Part shown: positions 47,201 through 56,953 of the stretch, in pieces
How the letters are laid out: every line of letters begins with the position of its first letter
How positions within the stretch are numbered: position 1 is the first letter of the stretch
Origin: Closterium sp. Naga37s-1
Taxonomy: Eukaryota > Streptophyta > Zygnematophyceae > Desmidiales > Closteriaceae
Assembly (NCBI GenBank): GCA_947471745.1
Contig: CANJKZ010000952.1
Coordinates: 1,780,001 to 1,844,000 of the forward strand
Reading direction: 5' to 3'
Length of the DNA stretch: 64,000 nt
Notes under the pieces: model-generated
Seen by the model: only the letters and a program-made list of their open reading frames with translations
The model's database searches: none
What the model was told of the DNA's origin: nothing
Made by a program: the position numbers and the translations under genes

Positions 47201-48713
47201 AGCACACAGATCCATCAGCACTATAAACAACATCAGCATACAAAGCATGCTGACGAGCATCGTCCATAGACAGATCAAACACATCAATCTTACGGGATAA
47301 CAGGCGAGCCCAGCGAGGCGTGGTCGCCGCAGGGCCCCAACGAGCACGGTAGAGGTCGTCGAGGCGGCGGAAGCACCGCGCGGCAGAGTGGTCGTCGCGA
47401 CCACAGAGACAGGGGCTGCCCGGTCCGGTGAGGCACCAGTGGGTGCAGGGGCCAGTGTCACGGCGAGGAGGGCGAGGGGCCCAGCTGGAAGTACTGCCAC
47501 TGTGGCCGGTGCTCCCTGGTCCTCCCGGACCCCACTGCGGCGGGGGACCCCAGTGCTGCTGCGGACCTCACTGCAGTGGGGGCCCCCACTGCTGGAACTG
47601 CTGCGGTGCCTGCTGCTGCTGCGGTCTCTGCTGCTGCTGCTGTCCCTGCTGTGGCTGGTGCTGCTGCGACTGCTGCTGCTGTGGTCCAACACCCCCACCG
47701 GTCGGGCCACCGCCAGTGGGTGGGCCTGTCTGTCCTGCACCTCCTCCAAGGCCCCCTCCTCCTGGTGCACCTCCGCCGCCGCCACCGCCGCCGCCGCCTC
47801 CACCACCGCCGCTCCCACCTCCACCGCCACCTCCACCGCCGCCTCCACCGCCTCCACCTCTCCCCTTCCCGCCCTTCTTGCCACTCTTGCCCCGTTTCGG
47901 CCAGTCTGCGGCAGAAACGGCAGCAGTGTCCCCAGAAACTGACACAGCAGCAGAAGCGCGGGTAGCATTGAAAGTGGGAAGCTGAGGGGCGGCACACCCC
48001 GCAAAGAGACGGGGGCCACCGCGTCAGTGGCGGAGGCAACGGTGAGGAGGCCACTCTCGATCGTCCCGAGAGCGGTCTCAAGGAGATCGATAGTGAGCTC
48101 AGTGGGGTGCTTCTGGAGAAGCGCGTCGCGAGCAGTGGCAAGGCGGTCATGGAGGCGGGTGACTAACCAGTGCACAGTGAGCCACATGGGGGGGGGGAGC
48201 AGCAAGAAGCTGGGCGTCGGTACAGGCCGCACGGAAACCGGCGTCAAGTGAGCGGAGGTGAGTCACTAGGTCGGACACAGTCGCAAACGAGCCGAGGTCG
48301 GGAAACACAAACGGCATGAGGAGGCGACTGAGGGAGGCAGAGGAAGGGGTGGAATAGCGTGCAACAACAGCAGCCCAATCCCCCTGAGCTGTCTCCACCT
48401 GGTCAAAGTGGGCGGCCTCAGTCGGGGGGAGGAGCTCCGTCAGCGCAAGAGCGGCGGCAGCGTCGCGAGAGTCCCACACGTCCCTCGCCAAGACACGACG
48501 GTCGTAGTCCGACTGCGCCGCAGGAGTCGGCTCTGGGTCGGTCGGGAGGGGGTCGGGAGACAGGGGCGCCTTGAGGGCACCAGACGCGTGGGCCCATAGG
48601 GTGGCGCTGTCCTGGCGCTGACTGGTGAGGTAGCGCATGGCCTGGCGCTGCCAGGTACTGAACTCGATCGGTCGCCCCTCCGCATCGAAACGTAGGCGGC
48701 GGGAGGAGTCCAT
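44235..48713 (-). pseudogene. RLC-B Gag, protease, integrase and linker (5' part, decayed)
   Basis: Gag starts at ATG 48713 (MDSSRRLRFDAEGRPIEF), matching the Gag opening of RLC-F and RLC-G. A frame change falls at a run of G (about 48188-48197). Gly- and Gln-rich sequence (47570-47940) leads to a CX13CX4HX4C zinc finger at 47373-47447. Protease reads MDSGASQCF (about 47050); then HHRLGHPS, DVWGPAP and LHSDRGGEF (about 46150). Another frame change falls near 46080, before SPQQNGVAERR. The linker is rich in GGAGAGGAG repeats (45400-45100), with a further frame change near 45550 and more toward 44330. The protein would continue into 37211-35655 if RLC-N were absent. Confidence 0.9.
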
Positions 48714-49810
48714 AGTGGACGCTAGGCTAGGAACGGCGGAGGTGAACCTAGGAGTCGTAGGAGCGCTAATAGAGGAGGAAGCCAGGCTAGGGGCTAGAGG
48801 CTATGATCTAAGTGCGACCCGGGTCGAAATCTAGTGACCGGAGCGAGAAGCGGCTGCCAGCCGCGGAGTGAGAAGCCAGTAGCAGTACGAATGGTGTTAG
48901 CCTGGGGGACAGGGCGGTGGCTAGGTGAGAAGGGGCGGTTGGGACGTTAGGAGGAGGCGGCGCGTGGGTGAGGGCGCGGCCGTTGACGAGGGCGTTGGTA
49001 GGGCGCGGGCTAAGGTGGGGGCGAGGGCAAAGGCGAGGGCGCGGGCCTAGGCGAGGGCGCGAGCTGGGGCGACGGGCTAGGGCGCGGGCCTGGGCGACGG
49101 GCTAGGGCGCGGGCCTGGGCGACGGGCTAGGGTGCGGGCCTGGGCGTCGGGCTAGGGCGGGCGCCTGGGCGTCGGGCTAGGGCGGGCGCCTGGGCGACGG
49201 GCTAGGGCGCGGGCCTGGGCGACGGGCTAGGGCGGGCGTCTGGGCGACGGGCTAGGGCGCGGGCCTGGGCGACGGGCTAGGGCGGGCGCCTGGGCGACGT
49301 GCTGGGGCGGGCGCCTGGGCGACGGGCTGGGGCGGGCGCCTGGGCGACGGGCTGGGGCGGGCGCTTGGGCGATGGGCTGGGGCGGGCGCCTGGGCGACGG
49401 GCTGGGGCGGGCGCCTGGGCGACGGGCTGGGGCGGGCGCCTGGGCGACGGGCTCGGGCGGGCGCCTGGGCGACGGGCTAGGGCGGGCGCCTGGGCGTCGG
49501 GCTAGGGCGTGGGCCTGGGCCTGGGCGACGGGCTAGGGGTGCAGGCTAGGGGCGCGGAGGGCGCTAACGCGCGGAGGAGGAGGGCGCTAAGGCGCGGAGA
49601 TGGCGCGGAGGGCGCGAAGGCTAAGGCGCGGAGGGCGCGGAGGGCGCGGAGGCTAGGGCGCGGAGGGCGCGGGGGCTAAGGCGCGGAGGGCGCGGAGGGC
49701 GCGGAGGGCACGGAGGGCGCTAGGGCGCGGAGGGCGCAAGGGCGCGGAGGGCGCTAGGGCGCGAGCAAGGCTAGGCTAGGCGAGAGGATCGACACATACT
49801 CATGATACCA
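48714..49810 (-). repeat. Leader of RLC-B: GGGCGGGCGCCTGGGCGACGG minisatellite
   Basis: A tandem array with a unit of about 25 bp (GGGCGACGGGCTAGGGCG plus CGGGCCT variants) runs from about 49020 to 49530, followed by GGGCGCGGAGG units to 49780. No gene. Primer site TGGTATCATGAG (complement ending 49810) touches the LTR. Unlike RLC-C, F, G and N there is no GGGCCC palindrome next to the primer site. Confidence 0.85.
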
Positions 49811-49932
49811 TCTCAAAGTTAGCGAACAACGGAATGCATGAACTAGCAAAGTGTTGGATACAAATAGGAAACCCTAGCATCTGTACCCTCTAGAATACAA
49901 CTCACTACAGCCTATAACTATTATATTTGACA
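49811..49932 (-). repeat. 5' LTR of RLC-B
   Basis: 122 bp, one visible difference from 35326-35447 (TACAA against TGCAA). Followed by duplication GAAAG. Confidence 0.93.
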
Positions 49933-49937
49933 GAAAG

Positions 49938-50530
49938 TCTGTTGTTGAGACTGCATATTTTTTAAAACTGTAAGACCGTTGTTTAGGAAATCGTAAATGG
50001 TCCTGCTCTCATACCATGTTGGGCCGAGAAAAGCATTCATGATCTTTTTTAGAGTCTAGTCCTTAGTGAAGTATTGCAGCGGAAGCTTTGAATTCATGTG
50101 TTATTTGAATGTAGGAACTAGAATTGATTATAATAAAACAATACAGGAAATATATATTAGTAAAGTACCTATTCAGTGATGTACATGTTCACTAAACAGG
50201 CTGAGTATCGAGTCGACTCTATGAAGCGGAATTTTACTATGTCACGCGAACAGTCACGGGACTGTTCGCGCTACTACCTGTAACTCACGCGAAGGGACAC
50301 CTGCTAGAGTAACATTCACATATGATAATACTACGATACTACTGTAGTGATTTGCTTTTCAAACTATTGAATTGCATAAGTAAATTATTTTTATCAGGGT
50401 AAAAAGCCTGACTTCTCAGGGCGTGCCTGCACCTATGTCAGTGGTAATATTGTAATAGCTGTAATAAGAAAATGGATTGTGGAGTGCTTTGATTAAATCA
50501 TCATTAATATTCTATTGGTATATAATTCTC
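49938..50530 (-). repeat. RLC-P fragment 1: primer site and 5' LTR
   Basis: On the minus strand the sequence reads GGCCCAACA, then TGGTATGAGAGCAGG (50016-50002), an initiator-tRNA primer site, so an LTR ends at 50017. 49938-50001 is the leader before the Gag ATG at 35316, cut by RLC-B. The LTR extends to the right through AT-rich DNA. Its outer end could not be fixed, and 50530 is a guess from composition. A perfect 11-bp inverted repeat lies at 50245-50270. Confidence 0.6.
50245..50270. other. Perfect 11-bp inverted repeat
   Basis: Arms CGCGAACAGTC and GACTGTTCGCG are separated by ACGG. It lies in the presumed RLC-P LTR. This could be a terminator-like or regulatory hairpin; no function is evident. 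Confidence 0.7.
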
Positions 50531-52846
50531 CAATGTAGAGGTGGTAAGTGAGCAATGTTCAAGGCTAGGTGAGAAATTCAAAGACAAAGGCTTTATTTGC
50601 AGGTGAAATCGTAGTGATAGTGGTTCCTCCAGGTTAGACACTTCACATCTAATATTCCAGTACTGCGACTGATTTTGGAGGTGCAACACACAGTTCCTTT
50701 GGGAGGAAAGGGGCACCATAATGCCACATGGATTTGGCCTTGCTGATGTTGGCGCTAGTTTTCACCGATCGATCACTCTGTTTGATGATGTGGAAAATCC
50801 GACTGCTCCGCGCTTTCCACTCATGTTTGTTTGGCGCCTAAGTGGCATGCGACTCGATACTAGCAAGAGATGCCTTTGTGAAACTGATTCGCATATGCCT
50901 TTTCGCGCGACACGTGATCGTTTTGTCTGGCTTCCCCCATCTGGCCGTTTTCAGGTGTACTCACTGTACCCGCAAATCCGAATGGAGGAGAAAGTGATCC
51001 TCAAATCACCGACATCCTGCATTGTACTATCCATTGCGGCTCAGCTGTTTGAGTAACGACAAGTGATTCGACGGTAACTTTTGGCCGAACCGAACCTTCA
51101 TAATTCTCATGAACCGCTCGGATACACTGGTAGGAATTGGGATGTAATTTACACCTGAAACGAAACATTTTTGGGTAGCCAGGCTGGGAAACCAGGGAAC
51201 GAAACATCAGGGACAACTGAGTCATGATAAACCACGTCAGGGTGCGGGAATTTGGGATTTGTCTGGTCAACCCACGGCCCACTCAACACAGACAAGTTGT
51301 TGCTAGGCAAAGACATTGGACCAGTTGTACCAGTGTGCCTGTAGACACCCTGGTCTCGCTGCCGCGATTTGGAGCTAATGGCTGTGGAGGGTGGCATACA
51401 GCAGCGGGCATCAAGCATGCCTCTACATATGCTGCTGGAGCACATGATCCGGTCCGGCCGAAACACCCTCATCTCCTTCTTCCCCCCGCAAACACACGTC
51501 GAGATTTCGAAACCGCAAACGTCAAGAGTAGGACAGGCGGGAGGCACCACCAACATAGTGATTCTCCCCTGCCAGCCACGCAATTATCAGGCGGTGTCTG
51601 ACGGTGCATCATGCATTAGCCCTCCAAATATCTCACACGCCTTCCATCGTGATGGGAACACTCTGGGTCCTCATTGGTGCTAGGGCCAAGCAAACACTGC
51701 CATCAGCAATTCCGATGTCGCCTTGTCAACTTCCAGCCGAGCTGGCCCTGTCGGTTCACGTGATGAGCCTTTCAGCAATGCCAAAGGGCAGAGGCTGAAT
51801 AAGAATCAGCCACGTGGATGCACCTCCCTACTTTCCACTTGATCTTGCACGTTCCTTACTCAGCCCGCCGCAGAAAGCAATGACTGGTGAATCGGTTTCG
51901 GTGATCCTCATCTGCCGCCAAACTGCGTAAAACCTGTCTGTCCTTCTCGAAGGTTGTTTTTCCAAACAAGCTTCATCTGTGTAGGAGGACCTCCTCAACT
52001 CCTCGGTCCCTCTTCCGCTGGAACAGTAGCAGTACTTCTTCTGTTCATCTCAACCTGCTACATTTAGCTTCTGCTTCTCAAAAGGAGGAGGTTTGCCTTC
52101 TGCTACTAGCAGTACTTGTGATGCTTGTAGTTTGCCTGCATGTGCGGCCAAATCGTAGCTCAGTGAACAAAACTCTCCGGTTTTAACTGAGCTCAGGACA
52201 ATCTCACGAGCCTACTACTAAGGCATATAAAGGATATTCCAGCCGCCCGCGGCGTTCATCAAGCCGACTTTTGCGGCCATGATGATGACGACTAGAGCTC
52301 CGCATGTCGCGCAGCGGCATTATGCTGCACGGTGGACTTTTGAGGTAAAATGCAATGACCGCACATAGATAACTTGAATACGTCTCTTTGGGGTTCGACA
52401 GAACTTGGTTATTGACAATGGTTGTTTAGACAGAGCCTGGTGTCGGAAAGGTTGGTTCGACTTGGTTTTTACGGAGCCGGTTTTTTTCTTTACGAAACGG
52501 AGCTTGTTTTTTTCGACAGAGCTCGGTCAGACCACGTTCTTACCGAGCTTGACAAGTGCAAGTCTGAGGGTCCATATAAAGTGGCCTTTCGAGCTTCAAA
52601 ATGTACCCCATCTGATTTCAACGTGACTTCTTCCTTCCACTCTTAAAAACCCCGTTACAGGAGGACACGATACTGCTGAACCACGTCATGACACATGGAA
52701 GCTCCAAGTGGCACGACTTACACCGGAGCAGGCGTTTGGCCCCTCACCGCGACGCCAAGGCCTGCTGCAACCGGTTCCTGCTCCTAAAAAGGTGCGCTGG
52801 AAGCTAGAAAATACGTGAATACCTTGTGCAAAACTAAACCCTGCAC
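50531..52846. other. Host-like sequence without a recognised gene
   Basis: Composition is more balanced than in the transposons and there are no GC minisatellites. Open frames of 111 codons (50721-51056, plus) and 144 codons (51583-51149, minus) are present but match nothing I recognise, have no repeat-driven bias, and could be exons or chance. 52400-52560 contains several variants of GGAGCTTG and CGAGCTTG spaced irregularly. I see nothing else. Confidence 0.4.
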
Positions 52847-53407
52847 TTGTACTCTTCATTATCCCTGCTCACTCAGAGGCTCTGCTCACTCCACCCACCT
52901 TACTGCTACTCACCGAATTCACCCTACTACTCACCCCGCTTCACCGTACTCAACCGCTTCGCATTGCTCTCTCTTCGCTTTCTACCACCCTGCGACCCCT
53001 CTGCAGAAAGTTTCTTCGAGGCCAGGCGCCCTTTGTGCAGCCGTTTCCGGCGACAAGCTCGCCATCATCCCTGCCAGTGCCAACACCGCTTCTTCCTGTT
53101 TCCTCCGTCGCTGCACCTGCTCCTGCCGCTCCTCTCTTGCCGGCCTCTCCCGTCTTGCCCGCAGTTTCCCCCATGCTCGCCGTGGCCTCCGCCACCGCCA
53201 TGCCTGCATCTCCCCCCACGCCTGCCCAAACCCCCCTCGCCTCTGCACCTGAAAGCACCATCCCCTCCTCCTCAGCCGATGCTGAAACCCACCCCACTGC
53301 CGCGCTTGAGCCCGCTGCTCCCTCGACAGTCTGTGAGAGCGGCATCAAGCATCCAGCAGCAGCAGCAGCTGGCGCGGAGGCTGCGCAAGTCGAGCAGCAA
53401 CACTTGA

Positions 53408-56387
53408 TGCTCTCGGTCCTCCGGTTCTCCGCTCTTCAACTCCCCGCACTCCGGGGCTGCTTCAGTCTCCGGTCTCACTGGCGACAGCAGCTACCCCTCC
53501 TCCAGTCCCTCGGAATTCTCCCTTGATGCTGCGGTTCCTGCAGGGCTCTCCTGCAGGGCTGCGCGCACCTCCTCTCCTCCTCCGCCCTCCCCTGCATGCG
53601 TGCAGCAGCAGCAACGGCTGCTGCAGGAGCATGAGAAGGAGCACCAGGAAGAGCATCATAATCAGCATCAACCTATTAATCAGCAGAGGCAGGAGAAGGA
53701 GAAGGAGGAGGAGGAGGAGGAAGAGGAGGAGGAGGAGGAGGAGGAGGAAGAGGAGGAGGAGGAGGAGGAGGGTCAGGAGGAGGACATGAAGCGGGCAATA
53801 GCTCAGCAGCGGCATCAAACGCATGAGGAGGAACATCAAGATCAGGCGAAGCAGCAGGCGGAAGAGAAGGCGAGGGCCGTGATAGCGCAGCAGTGGCAGC
53901 TGTTAGAGGAAGCAATGCAGCCGCCACAGGTGGTGCAGCAGACAAGGAAGCGACAGCTCTACGACGCAGAGCACAAGGCGCTCAGGTAAGCACAAGGCGC
54001 TCAGGTGAGCACAAGGCGCTCAGGTGAGCACAAGGCGCCCTGGTGAGAACAAGGCGATAAGGTGATAAGGATTAACGTTGAAAACTCCTCTTCCGGCTCT
54101 CTTCTCCCCTCCCTCTTCTCCCTCCCGTTTCTCCAATCCCCTCTCCCATATCCTATCTCCCTTCTCGTCTCTTCCCCCTCCCCTCTCCCCTCATCTTTCA
54201 TCCCCCTCCTCCTTCCCCTCTCCCCTCTCCCCTCCCCCCTCCCCTCTACCCTCTACCCTCTACCCTCTCCCCTCTAACCCCTACCCCCTCCCCCCTCCCC
54301 TCTACCCTCTACCCTCTCCCCTTTACCATCTCCCCTATACCCTCTCCCCTCCCCCCTCTAACCCCTCCCCCCTGCCCCCTTCCCCCCTGTCCCATCTCCC
54401 CTCTCCCATTTCCCCTCTCCCCACTCCCCTCTCCCCTCTCCCCCTCCCCTCTCCCTTTCCCCTCTCCCCCCTCTTATTTCTTCCCTCTTCCCTCTTACCC
54501 CTTACCTCGTACCTCGTACCTCTTACCTCTTACCTCTCCCCTCTCCCCTCTCTCCTCTCTCCTCTTCCGCTCTCCCCTATCCCCTCTCCATCTCCCCTCT
54601 TCCCTCTACCCTCTCCCCTCGTACCCTCTCCCTTCTCCTCGCCTCTCGCCTCTCCCTTTTCCCTTCTCCCCTCTCTCGTCTCCCTGCTCTTCCCTCCCCT
54701 CTACGTTTTGCCCTTTGCCCTCTTTCCTCTTCCCTCCTCCCCCTTCTCTCTCCTCTCTCCCATTCCTTTGCCCTCTGCCCAATTCCCTCTGCCTCTGCCT
54801 GCTGCCCTCACTTTTAAACAATTCATCCTGGTTAAAAAAAAAAGAACCCACTCAACAAACGTTTCCGTCACTGCCTGACTCCTCCCTATCTCACCACCAT
54901 TCCCCTTCCCGTTTTCCCTTCCCTCCCTCTTTCGCCCTTGCAGCTGGTACATGCTGACGTCATCCCATTCGAAAAGACGGGCAGGGGAAGCAGCACACCC
55001 CAGCATCACCAGGCAATCGCATGACAATACACCAATCTCCCACTCCTCCCAGCTCACAGCCCCAGAAATCAGACAACCCATTGCTCATTCCCTTGACCAT
55101 GCTGCTGCTGCTGCTTCTGCTGCTCCTGCCCCCATTCTTACTCATGCTCCTGCTGCTGCTGCTGCTCCTGCCCCTACTCTTACTCATGCTCCTGCTGCTG
55201 CTGCTGCTCCTGCTCCTCCTCCTGCTTCTGCTGCTGCTCCTCCTGCTCCTCCTCTTGCTGCTGCTCCTAATCCTGCTGTTTCTCCTGCCGCTTCTCCTCC
55301 GCCTCCTCCTCCTGCTGTTGCTGCTCCATATCAATCACACCCACCGTATCCACCGTACCTATCGTACCCACCATACCCACCATACCCTTCACACCCACCA
55401 TACCCACACCCACCATACCCTTCACACCCACCATACCCTTCACACCCATCACACCCCCCCGTCAACTGGGCTCCTTCGGCAAATACCCCATGTGCGTCTC
55501 AGCCTGTCTCGTCAGAGGAGTCGATCGGAAGCTGCTTCACAAGCATCTCTCCCCGGCCCAACACCCCCAGGATGCTGAGCGGCCCTCTACTGAGAACCCT
55601 CTCGGTTTGCAGCTCCCGCAGCAAGGCTCCTCCCAGGCCCATGGTGCATGATGAGGCAACTCAAAGGATAGCACTGGCTTCCCCTGGGCCCATGGTGCAT
55701 GACCATGCCCCGCCTCAGAGCATGACTCTGGCTCCTGGAACTATGGAGCAACATTCTTTGGTCATGGTAGCAGACGAGGCCCCTGCACCCACGGGTTGCC
55801 TTCAGGCTTCCCATAGGATGGCTCTTGCTCCTGCACCCCTGGCGCAAGCACCCCTGGTACAAGCACCCTTGGTACAAGCACCCCTATTAGTACAAGCACC
55901 TCTGGTGCAAGCACCCATGGCGCAGCGCTCATCTCGCCAAGGGACACAGGTGCAGCTGCTTCAGATGCCATCCATGCAGCGGCTGTGCCAGGAGCTGCAT
56001 GCGAGAGGGCGTCCGCAGCAGCAAAGAGATTCGCCTGGGAGTTCTGAGAAAGCTGGCTCGCTTGATTCGATCGACATTTGTGGGTTGGATGAGCCCTCAT
56101 TATTGGATGGCCCTTCGTTATTGGATGGCGTATCACCATTGGATAGGTCCCCACCGTTGGATGGGCCCTCGTCGCTGGGTGGATCCTCACCGTTGGATGG
56201 GCCTTCATCATTGGGTGGATCCTCACCGTTGGATGGGCCCGCATCCTCACCCTTGGATGGGCCCACAATTCTTCAAATGTGCTCCTATAATGAAGGCAAG
56301 GGGGCTCAAGATGAAGTGTATAGAAACTGGTGGGATGACCTCTTTCCAGAGATGGTAGACGAGGATTTAGTAGCGGTGCAAGGTTGA
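53408..56387 (+). CDS. Probable host gene, two or more exons, unknown function
   Basis: An exon open from 53408 to 53985 joins in phase to an exon at 54944-56387 across a GT-AG intron. The codon split at the junction rebuilds Ser, followed by WYMLTSSHSKRRAG. The product would have a Ser/Pro-rich start, a QQQQRLLQEHEKEH coiled stretch, a run of about 20 Glu, a further Gln/Glu helix ending RKRQLYDAEHKAL, then Ala/Pro- and HPPYP-rich sequence, QAPLV repeats and SSPLDGP repeats. The C-terminus has NWWDDLFPEMVDEDL, an acidic-aromatic motif that could be an activation segment. The 5' end is unresolved: TGA at 53405-53407 closes this frame and other frames are open upstream (52847 and 53035). I do not recognise the family; a nuclear regulatory protein is only a guess. 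Confidence 0.55.
53701..53772 (+). repeat. GAG/GAA tract coding poly-Glu
   Basis: An almost pure GAG/GAA run of about 70 bp, giving about 20 Glu in the gene frame. Repeat-length variation would be expected. Confidence 0.85.
53986..54943 (+). other. Intron with tandem splice donors and a pyrimidine microsatellite
   Basis: It starts GTAAGC after CTCAG and ends CCCTTGCAG before CTGG. The donor lies in a 19-bp tandem repeat giving further donor-like GTGAGC or GTGAGA at 54005, 54024 and 54043. 54080-54800 is a CCCTCT-type pyrimidine microsatellite. Only the first donor avoids the in-frame TAA at 53987. The phase match on both sides supports the intron. Confidence 0.65.
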
Positions 56388-56578
56388 TGACATTCAAATG
56401 AGTGCCAACCTTGGTACACCATCTATCGTTTATATTGTTATGTACCTATTTTTGCTGTATGGGGCCTCAAATTTTGACTACTTAATGATGTGTTACCTGG
56501 GTTTCTTCAATTTTCATTTCCTCAGACCACCTAGACCCGTTTATCAGACATAACCTCAGAAGTAAAGCTCTTAAAATC
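56388..56578. other. 3' flank of the host gene
   Basis: About 190 bp of AT-rich sequence between the stop codon and the chromovirus LTR. No AATAAA is seen. AAATC (56574-56578) would be the target duplication copy next to the LTR. Confidence 0.5.
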
Positions 56579-56936
56579 TGTTACGAGTGCAATTGAGTGA
56601 GCGAGCGAGAATTGCACTATCGAAGCAAGAGTACAATGAGCGAAGAAATGAGCGAACAATATATAGCGAAAGCCTAGCGTGGTAACGGTCATGCGCGAGA
56701 ATGTGATGCGCGACGGGCCTAGCGCTGAGGTTGGGAAATGTCGAGGCGGAGGACCGGAGTGCGGGTTACCAACCGAACCGTGAGGTGCGAGGTGTACAGT
56801 GGCGGGAACAGTGGTCGAGTCGAGTGTCGCGAGCGGGTAACGTTTCACTGTTGGGTGCTGTTGGCGGGAACAATCGTGCACGCGTTATGCAGGGGCGAAA
56901 AGTAAGGAAAATGAATTTTCCTTTCACTACCCCCCT
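56579..56936 (-). repeat. Probable 3' LTR of the Ty3 chromovirus
   Basis: On the minus strand a polypurine tract (GGGGAGGGGGGTAG, 56950-56937) is followed by TGAAAGG and, 358 bp on, by GTAACA. TATATATT near 56663 could be the promoter TATA box. The second LTR is not in the window, so the ends are inferred from TG/CA and the tract. Confidence 0.6.
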
Positions 56937-56953
56937 CCCCAAGGAGGCTCCCC

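Larger units (their letters stand above)
35326..49932 (-). mobile_element. Copia retrotransposon RLC-B, split by RLC-N
   Basis: LTRs 35326-35447 and 49811-49932 (122 bp each, one visible difference) are bounded by duplication GAAAG (35321-35325 and 49933-49937). Primer site TGGTATCATGAG abuts the right LTR. About 7.6 kb belongs to RLC-B; the rest is RLC-N (37212-44229) inserted in its reverse transcriptase region. LTR ends are TG and GA, not TG and CA. Confidence 0.94.

Noticed and set aside
47183..48247. 354-codon frame as a separate gene in RLC-B
   Set aside because: Its first part is the shifted Gag of RLC-B and the rest is an out-of-frame reading of the Gly-rich and zinc-finger region.
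52815..53407. Upstream frames 52847-53407 and 53035-53526 as the definite first exon of the host gene
   Set aside because: The first ends at TGA 53405-53407 and the second is in another phase; without transcript data neither can be joined, so the 5' end is left open.
55021..55578. Poly-leucine frame as a membrane protein
   Set aside because: It is the shifted frame of the Ala/Pro-rich exon of the host gene; the in-phase exon fits the intron and continues for 478 codons.
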